From Planctomycetaceae bacterium (GTDB lineage Bacteria > Planctomycetota > Planctomycetia > Pirellulales > Thermoguttaceae), in NCBI GenBank assembly GCA_031257725.1, contig JAIROD010000746.1, positions 1-5,514 of the forward strand: DNA of 5,514 nt, read 5' to 3'. Within the stretch, counting starts at the first letter, position 1. Each line of letters opens with the position of its first letter. The notes beneath the pieces were generated by a model, which saw only the letters and a list, made by a program, of their open reading frames with translations, did not search any database and was not told where the DNA came from. The translations under genes and the position numbers were made by a program. Of the stretch, positions 1 to 5,333 are shown piece by piece.

Positions 1-32
1 TAAAAACTAAAAACTCTCCGATTGTTTCGGAA
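1..32 (-). terminator. Possible intrinsic terminator after the small Rpn C-terminal gene
   Basis: Read on the minus strand, a short stem TCCGA (27-31) and TCGGA (17-21), extendable by a T-G wobble, closes a 5-nt loop. It is followed by AGTTTTTAGTTTTTA, which gives two U runs. It begins 9 nt past the TGA stop at 41-43, where a terminator would be expected. The stem is short and the U tract is interrupted, so termination may be weak. Confidence 0.4.
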
Positions 33-40
33 CGTTGCCA

Positions 41-319
41 TCAATGTGCGAGTTCACGTTCAAATTCCGCCAGTGTTTCACAATCAATTGCAAGTTCCAA
101 AAGTGAATCCAACGCAACGGGATCCGTATAGGAATTGACAGATTGTGAAATGGAATGAGGTATCTTTTTAAAACGCTTATCGAGTATTTTGAGAACACTC
201 TGAATTGTTCCGTCTTTTTTACCTTCCTTTTTACCTTCTTTTATTCCTTCCCTTTTACCTTCTTTCATTCCTTCTTTTTTTCCTTGAAGGAATTGTTCTT
301 CCAATGTTGAGATAACCAT
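41..319 (-). CDS. Free-standing Rpn C-terminal module (RpnS-like candidate antitoxin)
   Basis: Encodes 92 residues that duplicate the C-terminal module of the adjacent full-length Rpn protein and nothing else. The first 12 residues (MVISTLEEQFLQ) are identical to that module, then come six Gxx(E/D) tetrads (residues 13-36) against eleven in the neighbour, then a 56-residue tail identical at 50 positions and ending in LAH. No nuclease residues are present. The frame stays open upstream to an ATG at 388, but the 23 extra residues have no counterpart in the Rpn protein. The ATG at 319 is preceded by AGAAGG with a 9-nt gap, so 319 is preferred. It lies 88 nt downstream of the full-length gene on the same strand. 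In E. coli the equivalent fragment, made from an internal start, blocks the full-length nuclease; that this copy does the same is inference. The alternative is a remnant of a second full-length rpn gene that lost its 5' part. The intact frame and high identity indicate a recent duplication. Confidence 0.7.
   Translation of the reverse strand: MVISTLEEQFLQGKKEGMKEGKREGIKEGKKEGKKDGTIQSVLKILDKRFKKIPHSISQSVNSYTDPVALDSLLELAIDCETLAEFERELAH
212..283 (-). repeat. 12-bp tandem repeats encoding six Gxx(E/D) tetrads
   Basis: Six imperfect 12-bp units, on the + strand variants of TTCCTTCTTTTA, encode GKKE, GMKE, GKRE, GIKE, GKKE and GKKD. Charged i/i+4 periodicity predicts a long helix. In E. coli RpnA the small protein is reported to dimerise through a helix carrying such four-residue repeats. 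The copy number is five lower than in the neighbouring gene. Confidence 0.85.
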
Positions 320-328
320 TTTTTTCAG

Positions 329-334
329 CCTTCT
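329..334 (-). promoter_or_regulatory. Ribosome binding site AGAAGG of the small gene
   Basis: AGAAGG stands 9 nt before the ATG at 319. It aligns with the AGGAGG inside the full-length gene with one G-to-A change, and there is one extra A in the spacer. Homology with the full-length gene fades just upstream of this site (around 336), so the duplicated block includes the ribosome site. This supports 319 as the real start. Confidence 0.6.
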
Positions 335-376
335 TTGTGAATATTGTAATAAATTGAGTGAACATTTATTTGAACG

Positions 377-407
377 CGGCAAACACAAAATTCACAAAAT
401 TTTGCCG
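377..407. repeat. Hairpin directly after the full-length rpn stop codon
   Basis: A perfect 7-bp inverted repeat, CGGCAAA (377-383) and TTTGCCG (401-407), encloses a 17-nt loop. It abuts the TAA stop of the full-length gene (408-410). The minus strand has no U run after it, so it is not a standard terminator. It could slow exonucleases or reduce read-through into the small gene. The loop also carries ACAAAATT twice. Confidence 0.5.
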
Positions 408-746
408 TTAATGCGCGAGTGCCTGTTCAAATTCTTTCAGTGTTTCACAATCTAATGCAAGTTCCAAAAGTGAATCCAGCGCAACGGGATCCGTATAGGA
501 ATTGACAGATTGTGAAATGGAACGAGGTATCTTTTTAAAACGTTTATCGAGTATTTTGAGAACACTCTGAATTTTTCCTTCCTTTTTACCTTCTTTCACT
601 CCTTCCTTTTTACCTTCTTTTATTCCTTCTTTTATTCCTTCTTTTATTCCTTCTTTTATTCCTTCCCTTTTACCTTCTTTCATTCCTTCATTTTTTCCTT
701 CTTTTTTTCCTTGAAGGAATTGTTCTTCCAATGTTGAGATAACCAT
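408..746 (-). CDS. Internal in-frame gene: candidate RpnS within rpn
   Basis: A 112-residue product would start at the internal in-frame ATG (codon 260 of the full-length gene) and share its stop. Two observations support independent translation. AAGGAGG lies 8 nt upstream, a better ribosome site than that of the full-length start. The boundary also matches the 5' end of the duplicated free-standing copy at 41-319 exactly. The product would consist of the 12-residue head, eleven Gxx(E/D) tetrads and the tail, with no nuclease residues. In E. coli the corresponding RpnS proteins bind and inhibit RpnL. Translation here is predicted, not shown; the AAGGAGG also serves as codons for K-E-A and could be coincidental. 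Confidence 0.65.
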   Translation of the reverse strand: MVISTLEEQFLQGKKEGKNEGMKEGKREGIKEGIKEGIKEGIKEGKKEGVKEGKKEGKIQSVLKILDKRFKKIPRSISQSVNSYTDPVALDSLLELALDCETLKEFEQALAH

Positions 747-1523
747 TTTTTCAGCCTCCTTTTTATCTAAAACTTTTGAAAGTGTTCCGGCGACCACTTC
801 TTTACTTGTTTTTGTTACTGCCAGAAAGTAACGTGTTAGTGAATTTAACCAACCGGATGTTCGCGGATCATTTTTGACTTCTTCAAAATATCCAACAATT
901 CGGTCGAAATTTTCCGGTAATTTTCCTTGCGATGCAGATTGCAGCGTGTCCAAAAGAGCAACCAAAGCCGGTGGTCCGTTCAGGTCTTTCTGTTGAATCC
1001 GGGACAGATCAATTACAATAACCGGAACCGATAAAAGATGACGATCCGCTCCCGGCGGCAACGAAACCAAATCGCCCATCTGTAACAACTTTTTCCAAGG
1101 AACTTTCCCGTGATAAAGCACCACAACAAGCGAATACGGATATTTGCCGTCGCGAGTTTTCATTGTTTTGGGATGTGCTTCGCAGGTTTCGTAAAATTCC
1201 AATAATTTACGGATACAACGAAGACAAAACCGTTTAACCTTTTTCGATTGATGCTCAAAAAAGAGAAACACTTTTGCATGACCGCCGGTTTTGAATTTCG
1301 CTGAAAAGCGCAGATCACCGATAACTTCCTGTAAGTGATCATCTACTGTTGACGACGATTCACACCGAAGCGAACCGAAGTCAAGAATACGAACAATTCC
1401 GGTATTACCGTAATACTCCAGTAAACTTGCGAACAACTCAATGTCTATGAGAAAATATTTCGTCAGTAAGTCGTGAGGATGTGCAAGTTCAACAGACACC
1501 GTTAGTTTGGGAAACACCCGCAT
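408..1523 (-). CDS. rpn: Rpn family recombination-promoting nuclease / putative transposase (PD-(D/E)XK)
   Basis: A 371-residue Rpn/YhgA-like protein (Transposase_31 type PD-(D/E)XK nuclease). Visible landmarks, counted from the ATG at 1523, are PHD at 16-18, the active-site block GDLRF (D70), FEHQSK (E90, Q92, K94), and VVVLYHGKVPW at 133-143. These correspond to the SDVLW, IEHQS and LFYHG segments of E. coli RpnA, so the active site appears intact. After a linker, residues 260-371 form a C-terminal module: MVISTLEEQFLQ, eleven Gxx(E/D) tetrads (272-315), then a 56-residue tail. A TTG at 1529 would add two residues, but AGAGGAG at 1531-1537 is correctly spaced (7 nt) for the ATG and too close to the TTG. 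Despite the name, E. coli Rpn proteins are DNA endonucleases reported as anti-phage toxins that are blocked by their own C-terminal fragment. An internal start for such a fragment is present here. Its role in this organism is inferred from the family. Confidence 0.9.
   Translation of the reverse strand: MRVFPKLTVSVELAHPHDLLTKYFLIDIELFASLLEYYGNTGIVRILDFGSLRCESSSTVDDHLQEVIGDLRFSAKFKTGGHAKVFLFFEHQSKKVKRFCLRCIRKLLEFYETCEAHPKTMKTRDGKYPYSLVVVLYHGKVPWKKLLQMGDLVSLPPGADRHLLSVPVIVIDLSRIQQKDLNGPPALVALLDTLQSASQGKLPENFDRIVGYFEEVKNDPRTSGWLNSLTRYFLAVTKTSKEVVAGTLSKVLDKKEAEKMVISTLEEQFLQGKKEGKNEGMKEGKREGIKEGIKEGIKEGIKEGKKEGVKEGKKEGKIQSVLKILDKRFKKIPRSISQSVNSYTDPVALDSLLELALDCETLKEFEQALAH
579..710 (-). repeat. 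12-bp tandem repeats encoding eleven Gxx(E/D) tetrads
   Basis: Eleven 12-bp units encode GKKE, GKNE, GMKE, GKRE, four GIKE in a row, GKKE, GVKE and GKKE. The four consecutive GIKE units are nearly identical at the DNA level, as expected of recent slippage or unequal recombination. Changes in whole 12-bp units keep the frame, so unit number can vary without breaking the protein. Confidence 0.9.
755..761 (-). promoter_or_regulatory. Internal ribosome binding site AAGGAGG within rpn
   Basis: The minus strand reads AAGGAGG, then CTGAAAAA, then ATG (746). This seven-base match to the anti-Shine-Dalgarno consensus has ideal 8-nt spacing and is embedded in coding sequence, reading D-K-K-E-A-E-K-M in frame. 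It is the strongest support for separate translation of the C-terminal module. Confidence 0.7.
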
Positions 1524-1530
1524 ATTCAAT

Positions 1531-1537
1531 CTCCTCT
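1531..1537 (-). promoter_or_regulatory. Ribosome binding site AGAGGAG that fixes the rpn start
   Basis: AGAGGAG ends 7 nt before the ATG at 1523 but only 1 nt before the TTG at 1529. It therefore selects the ATG and a 371-residue protein. Confidence 0.7.
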
Positions 1538-1572
1538 TTCAAAAATCCGTTGATCTTTTCGTATTGCCCCAT

Positions 1573-1609
1573 AACCGTGAATGATTACCGATACGAACCA
1601 TTCACGGTT
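1573..1609. repeat. Perfect 11-bp inverted repeat upstream of rpn
   Basis: AACCGTGAATG (1573-1583) and CATTCACGGTT (1599-1609) pair perfectly around a 15-nt loop, in the 115-nt gap between the oxidoreductase stop and the rpn start. TATTGCC occurs on both sides (1562-1568 and 1613-1619) as a direct repeat. No U run follows on the minus strand, so a classical terminator is unlikely. It could be an operator for rpn, a rho-assisted or bidirectional stop, or a small inserted palindromic element. Confidence 0.6.
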
Positions 1610-1638
1610 CACTATTGCCGCTGTTTTTCGCAACTCGT

Positions 1639-3171
1639 TTAAACATCTTCCGGTTTCGGAACAACATAAGGCACACGATAATCACGGGTTGTCAGGGCAT
1701 TGGCTTCGGCGTTGTCGATGAAGACTTCATTTTCAACGTCAATTTTAAGTAATGGTCCTAGTGAAAGCGGTGTTTTCTTGAGATCAACTCCAACTTTTTC
1801 CAGATGTTGTACTGTTCTGGCGAGTGTTGCTTCGTTGTCGTCGAGTGATTTGACGGATTGGAGAACCTCTTTCAGATCGTCCACTGAAACTTTATTTTTT
1901 TCACCGAGATAATAGGATGTATTACCGAGATGACTGACCGCTGCTGACAGTGCGCCGCAACGGGCATCGGCATGAGCCAGTGACGGATTCCGTTCCAGAA
2001 CCGCTTCCACAAAATTACCGTAATGATTATCTCCGCCGGTAAATTCCCGAAGTTGTTTTCCTTCAAGATCGTAAGCGTAGGATACGGAATAAGATTGACC
2101 TTTGGCGGAACCTTGAATAACATAACCTTTTGTTCCGTAAGCAATCACACCAACCTGTGTACCGAGATTTTTACCGACAGGAATATTCATATTGGGTGTT
2201 TCCAGACCGCGAGTTTCGAAAACTAAACACTTATCGCCGTAATCATAAATGGAAACTTCCGTATTGGCGACATCACCGGCATCCACATAGTCTGCGCCTT
2301 TTTCGACATCATAACCGAGCCGTCCGCCATAAGAAATCACTGATTGCGGAAACTGATTCACATCAAGAAACCATCGGGCAATATCCGTTTGGTGGGGACC
2401 TTGGTTTCCGAGATCGCCGTTACCGTAATAGCGTTGCCAATGCCAGTCGTAATGAAAACGCGGACGTGTGATGGGTTTAATTTGTGCGGGACCGCTCCAG
2501 AGGTCGTAATCAATTCCGTTGGGAACATTGTATTCACCGAGCGGTCCGATTGCTTTACGGCGTTTATAACAGAGACCGCGAGCAAATTTCACGTCGCCGA
2601 TTCCGCCTTCACGAATAAACCTGACCGCGTTGATCACATTGGCGGCTGAACGGCATTGTGTTCCAGTCTGAACAACAAGACCATATTTTTTAGCAGCGGC
2701 AACAATGGCTTTACCTTCATGAATATTATAGGTGAGCGGTTTTTCGATGTAACAATGCTTACCAGCCTGCAACGCCCAAATAGCGGTCAACGTATGCCAA
2801 TGATTTGTTGCGGCGCAGGTTACAGCGTCAATTGATTTATTCTCTAAAATTTTGCGAAAATCGTCGATAGCTTGCGGTTTGTAACCGGCATTTTTTTCGA
2901 TTTGCGCACATTTTCTTTCGGCTTGGGCGATATCGGGATCACAAAGGAACAGGATTTTTGTCCGTTTATCCTTTGAGAAAAAGCCGATATGATCGCTGCC
3001 GCGTCCGCCGGCTCCGATGATAGCGATCCCCAACTGTTCGTTGGGACTTACCGCATTTTGAGCCGGTACTTTTTCTGTTGCTACACTGGAAAAAGCCGTT
3101 GCTGCAACACTTGCCGCAAACGACGCACAAAGTGAATCTTCCAGAAACCGCCGTCTTGTAATATTTGTCAT
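1639..3171 (-). CDS. Tat-exported Gfo/Idh/MocA family oxidoreductase
   Basis: A 510-residue protein of the Gfo/Idh/MocA family, NAD(P)-dependent enzymes that oxidise, reduce or rearrange sugars and related polyols. A twin-arginine signal, TRRRFLEDSL (residues 5-14), is followed by an Ala/Ser-rich hydrophobic stretch to about residue 31, so export by the Tat pathway with cofactor bound is expected. The Rossmann fold starts with IAIIGAGGRG (49-58), with an acidic CDPD at 77-80. The family's EKP motif is at 143-145 (K144 is the usual catalytic lysine). GDLGNQGPHQTDIARW (252-267) contributes the putative catalytic H260 and D263. The C-terminal part resembles the bacterial-type oxidoreductase C-terminal domain abundant in Planctomycetota and continues to PKPEDV. 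The ATG at 3171 is preceded by AGAGGG with a 5-nt gap. The substrate cannot be read from the sequence. The gene stands alone, 378 nt from the upstream lipoprotein gene, and looks intact. Confidence 0.92.
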   Translation of the reverse strand: MTNITRRRFLEDSLCASFAASVAATAFSSVATEKVPAQNAVSPNEQLGIAIIGAGGRGSDHIGFFSKDKRTKILFLCDPDIAQAERKCAQIEKNAGYKPQAIDDFRKILENKSIDAVTCAATNHWHTLTAIWALQAGKHCYIEKPLTYNIHEGKAIVAAAKKYGLVVQTGTQCRSAANVINAVRFIREGGIGDVKFARGLCYKRRKAIGPLGEYNVPNGIDYDLWSGPAQIKPITRPRFHYDWHWQRYYGNGDLGNQGPHQTDIARWFLDVNQFPQSVISYGGRLGYDVEKGADYVDAGDVANTEVSIYDYGDKCLVFETRGLETPNMNIPVGKNLGTQVGVIAYGTKGYVIQGSAKGQSYSVSYAYDLEGKQLREFTGGDNHYGNFVEAVLERNPSLAHADARCGALSAAVSHLGNTSYYLGEKNKVSVDDLKEVLQSVKSLDDNEATLARTVQHLEKVGVDLKKTPLSLGPLLKIDVENEVFIDNAEANALTTRDYRVPYVVPKPEDV

Positions 3172-3549
3172 AAAAACCCTCTGATAAAAGTTATGGGAAA
3201 CTTCGGACAGTAATAACTAAACTCCGATTATTATACTCATCATAAAGGTATTATCAACAGAGGGGAGTTTTTTTTAGTGGAAAGTTGATAGTGGGGAGTG
3301 GAGAGTGGGGAGTTGATAGTGGAAAGTGCCGCAAGCGGAATTATTGCCGTCATGGTTATAATTCCGCTTGCGATACTCCGTTATCAACTATCGGGAATCT
3401 CTAATAATTCAGAATTTACCGAAAAGTTAACGGCGTGGGCTTGCCCCGCGTTGTTCGGCTTAACTCCCAAACACGGGGTAACCCCCGTCGCTAACTATTA
3501 ACTATTAATTAATAGGTTGAAAATAAAAAATTGAATTATGAGAGATGCC
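3172..3549. other. Gene-free spacer with short direct and inverted repeats
   Basis: No credible gene is seen; the 67-codon frame at 3298-3501 on the + strand consists of repeat sequence. The part next to the oxidoreductase (3172-3270) is its leader region. From 3276 to 3327 there is a degenerate array built on GTGGGGAGTGGAGAG, with AGTTGATAGTGG twice (3283-3294 and 3311-3322) and AGTGGAAAGT twice (3276-3285 and 3318-3327). TATCAACT at 3382-3389 is the inverse of the second AGTTGATA. A strong hairpin follows at 3330-3372. From about 3431 to 3488 there are GC-rich small hairpins, including ACGGGG-TAAC-CCCCGT (3473-3488). A 14-nt palindrome, CTATTAATTAATAG, lies at 3502-3515. The composition differs from the genes on either side, which suggests a dispersed intergenic repeat family. 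Confidence 0.6.
3330..3372. repeat. Perfect 15-bp inverted repeat hairpin
   Basis: CGCAAGCGGAATTAT (3330-3344) pairs without mismatch with ATAATTCCGCTTGCG (3358-3372) around a 13-nt loop. An outer arm, AGTTGATA (3311-3318) with TATCAACT (3382-3389), extends it after an internal loop. No U run follows on either strand, so a terminator is not the obvious reading. It may be a small non-autonomous palindromic element or a structured transcript end. Confidence 0.75.
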
Positions 3550-3993
3550 TTATTTTTTCCCGTCGGGTCTATCGACGTTAATGTCTAACGTTTTCTTCTT
3601 TCCATCGACGGTAAATTTTAAACCGGATGTTTCGATCTTTGCATACTTTGCAGCGAGGAGCGGGGTGCGTTTGATAAATGTTTCCGGTTCGTTTTTTCCT
3701 GTTACAGGATTGAGAATAATTTCACCGGTTGGAACGGCTTCTTCTTGATCCGCTTCTTGAATACAAACCTTGTATTCTCCTCTTGGAATCCCCGATTTTG
3801 CGCCGAAATTGACTTTGTAATATCCATTGGCGTCAATTTTTCCGGTTGCCTGTTGGTTTCCGCTGACAAAACAAACGGTTCCCGTTGTAAGCGGTTCGCC
3901 GTTATCCGTAAACGTTACTCGTCCGCCTAACGGAACATTTCCGCAACCAACAACAAATAACAACAATATTGAAAAAGTTAAATATCTCATCAT
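3550..3993 (-). CDS. Small lipoprotein with carboxypeptidase regulatory-like fold (planctomycete type)
   Basis: A 147-residue predicted lipoprotein. The signal peptide MMRYLTFSILLLFVVGC ends in the lipobox VVGC with the lipidated C17, so it should be anchored in a membrane facing the periplasm. The mature part follows the pattern of planctomycete lipoproteins assigned a carboxypeptidase regulatory-like (transthyretin-like beta-sandwich) domain: GGRVTFTDNGEPLTTGTVCF (23-42), GKIDANGYYKV (51-61), GIPRGEYKVCI (68-78), then the terminal segment TPLLAAKYAKIETSGLKFTV (110-129). No catalytic residues are visible, and its precise function is unknown in the family. Two ATGs overlap at 3993 and 3990 and neither has a Shine-Dalgarno sequence, so the start is uncertain by one codon. 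Such genes often sit beside DUF1559 genes, as here (154 nt downstream, same strand), and the two may be co-expressed envelope proteins. Confidence 0.85.
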   Translation of the reverse strand: MMRYLTFSILLLFVVGCGNVPLGGRVTFTDNGEPLTTGTVCFVSGNQQATGKIDANGYYKVNFGAKSGIPRGEYKVCIQEADQEEAVPTGEIILNPVTGKNEPETFIKRTPLLAAKYAKIETSGLKFTVDGKKKTLDINVDRPDGKK

Positions 3994-4040
3994 GTTTTAA
4001 ACTAAAAATTTTTTGTTGAAAATGATTAAACAATACAAAT

Positions 4041-4131
4041 CGACTTTCAAGACCGTGGCGGCAATACCGACAGTTAATTTTTTCTATTTTACTGTGCATT
4101 TTGGCAAACTGCCGACAACCTTGAAAAGTCG
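4041..4131. repeat. Long imperfect inverted repeat between the DUF1559 and lipoprotein genes
   Basis: CGACTTTCAAG (4041-4051) pairs with CTTGAAAAGTCG (4120-4131) with one bulged A. Inside it, CGGCA (4059-4063) pairs with TGCCG (4110-4114). The folded element fills most of the 154-nt gap. It could be an attenuator or partial terminator setting the ratio of the two products, or an mRNA-stabilising structure. No clear U run follows the outer stem on the minus strand. Confidence 0.5.
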
Positions 4132-4147
4132 CCTATCTTACAAGACT

Positions 4148-5254
4148 TTACGGCATAACCTCAGGGTTACCGTCATTGACAACTGTCAATCGAGTTGCCG
4201 CGAGCGGGATCATTGTGATGGACAACGTATGCACTGAACCGTCGCCGACAAGTGCATTAACAACACCGGGATGACTTGAACCTAACTGTTCATTACCGCC
4301 GTGATGTTGTCCTACTGTTTGTTCCGTCGGTTCGCTGTTAACTGTTTTACTTGGACGGTCGGGATCATTGGGACTTTGTGCGAACAAGTCCGGACAATCA
4401 CTGACAATGCGTGCCATACGAGCGCATCCTTGATTCGGATATGTGTCTGTATAACTACCATCCCAATATTGAGCGGGCCAACCTGTATCGCTAAACGCCC
4501 AAGCCGGAATAAACTTTTCCGCGAAACACAATTGATTGCTCGTTCCGTCCGACCACCAAGCAAATGTCTGATTGTAAGTCCAATTAACAATACGATTGCG
4601 GTGGCTTTCGCTTCCTATATTGCCGCCGGAATTCATTGTAATCGTAGGAAGTTTAAACGGTCCGACATAAGTGTTTTGGTTTCGTTGGTCGTTGTCGGAA
4701 CGATGAACACAATAATACCGTTCCCAATGGTTTGTAAAATTATTTTTGGCGTAAAGAGCTGCATAATTTGTTTTTGGACCCGCTCCTGCCTCTGTTCCGG
4801 CATTTGACATTCCTGTCGAATATCCGGGGGTGTAGTTCGGAGAAGACGGACATCTGTATGTGCTGATTGCCAAATTTTTCTTGAGTTCATCAGGAACGCC
4901 TGACGGATCAGACCAGACGACATTAGGGTCATCACCACTTGCCGTTTGACATTTGTTAAACAATCCTGCCGCGACGCATTGGTCGTAGGCACTCTGTGCT
5001 TCCATGTAAGGAAGTAATAAAATGTGGATTGTCGGGTGACTTGCAAAGATGCAAATTGGCGGCAACGCTGAATTGGTATCGTGAAAGTTGTGAACGGCAA
5101 TTCCAATTTGTTTCATGTTGTTATTGCATGACATCCGCCTTGCCGCCTCGCGTGCCGCCTGAACAGCGGGCAACAGAAGAGCAATTAACATTCCGATAAT
5201 CGCAATCACCACGAGAAGTTCGACTAATGTGAAGCCGAACGGTGAAGAACGCAA
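4148..5254 (-). CDS. DUF1559 domain protein with type IV pilin-like N-terminus
   Basis: Encodes 368 residues from the TTG at 5254. The N-terminus is a prepilin-type methylation motif: SPFG then FTLVE, with predicted cleavage after G7 and the conserved Glu at +5 (E12). A hydrophobic helix follows to about residue 30, then AVQAAREAARRMSCNNNMKQ (30-49), the usual DUF1559 signature. Near the end, HPGVVNALVGDGSVHTLS (328-345) matches the family's H-(x)n-DGSV block. DUF1559 proteins are hugely expanded in Planctomycetota and resemble pseudopilins, probably processed by a prepilin peptidase and placed in the envelope; the individual role is unknown. The start is doubtful. The TTG has no visible ribosome site, and the frame stays open upstream through the G12 tract. 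A strong ribosome site with ATG lies at 5435 but one base out of frame. An ATG at 5258 is also out of frame. The real product may be a 428-residue form made only when the tract has 11 or 14 Gs. Confidence 0.9.
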   Translation of the reverse strand: MRSSPFGFTLVELLVVIAIIGMLIALLLPAVQAAREAARRMSCNNNMKQIGIAVHNFHDTNSALPPICIFASHPTIHILLLPYMEAQSAYDQCVAAGLFNKCQTASGDDPNVVWSDPSGVPDELKKNLAISTYRCPSSPNYTPGYSTGMSNAGTEAGAGPKTNYAALYAKNNFTNHWERYYCVHRSDNDQRNQNTYVGPFKLPTITMNSGGNIGSESHRNRIVNWTYNQTFAWWSDGTSNQLCFAEKFIPAWAFSDTGWPAQYWDGSYTDTYPNQGCARMARIVSDCPDLFAQSPNDPDRPSKTVNSEPTEQTVGQHHGGNEQLGSSHPGVVNALVGDGSVHTLSITMIPLAATRLTVVNDGNPEVMP

Positions 5255-5333
5255 ACATTGTAAGAAGTTTACAGGAATGAGTTTAGAACGATTGGAGTGA
5301 AAACGCTCTCTACACTTCGTTCTTAACTTTCCT

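Noticed and set aside
320..388. Longer start (ATG 388) for the small Rpn-module gene
   Set aside because: The 23 extra residues have no counterpart in the full-length Rpn protein, whereas the ATG at 319 matches the internal start and has AGAAGG upstream.
579..710. Regular 12-bp repeats that could be mistaken for a CRISPR or noncoding satellite array
   Set aside because: The units are contiguous, 12 bp long, in frame and encode Gxx(E/D) tetrads typical of Rpn C-terminal helices; there are no spacers.
408..1523. Reading the Rpn protein as a true transposase with an insertion sequence around it
   Set aside because: No terminal inverted repeats with target duplication flank the gene, and the family is named for historical reasons; its members are PD-(D/E)XK nucleases rather than DDE transposases.
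3219..3275. AAACTCC and GGAGTTT followed by T8, like a + strand terminator
   Set aside because: The loop is 38 nt and no + strand gene lies upstream; the match is probably chance in AT-rich sequence.
3298..3501. Open frame of 67 codons on the + strand in the spacer
   Set aside because: It runs through the direct repeat array and the 15-bp hairpin, has no ribosome site and gives a low-complexity product without a recognisable domain.
4301..4807. Long open frame of 168 codons on the + strand
   Set aside because: It lies entirely inside the DUF1559 gene, whose protein shows recognisable family motifs; the + strand product shows none. The same applies to the other + strand frames over the oxidoreductase and lipoprotein genes.
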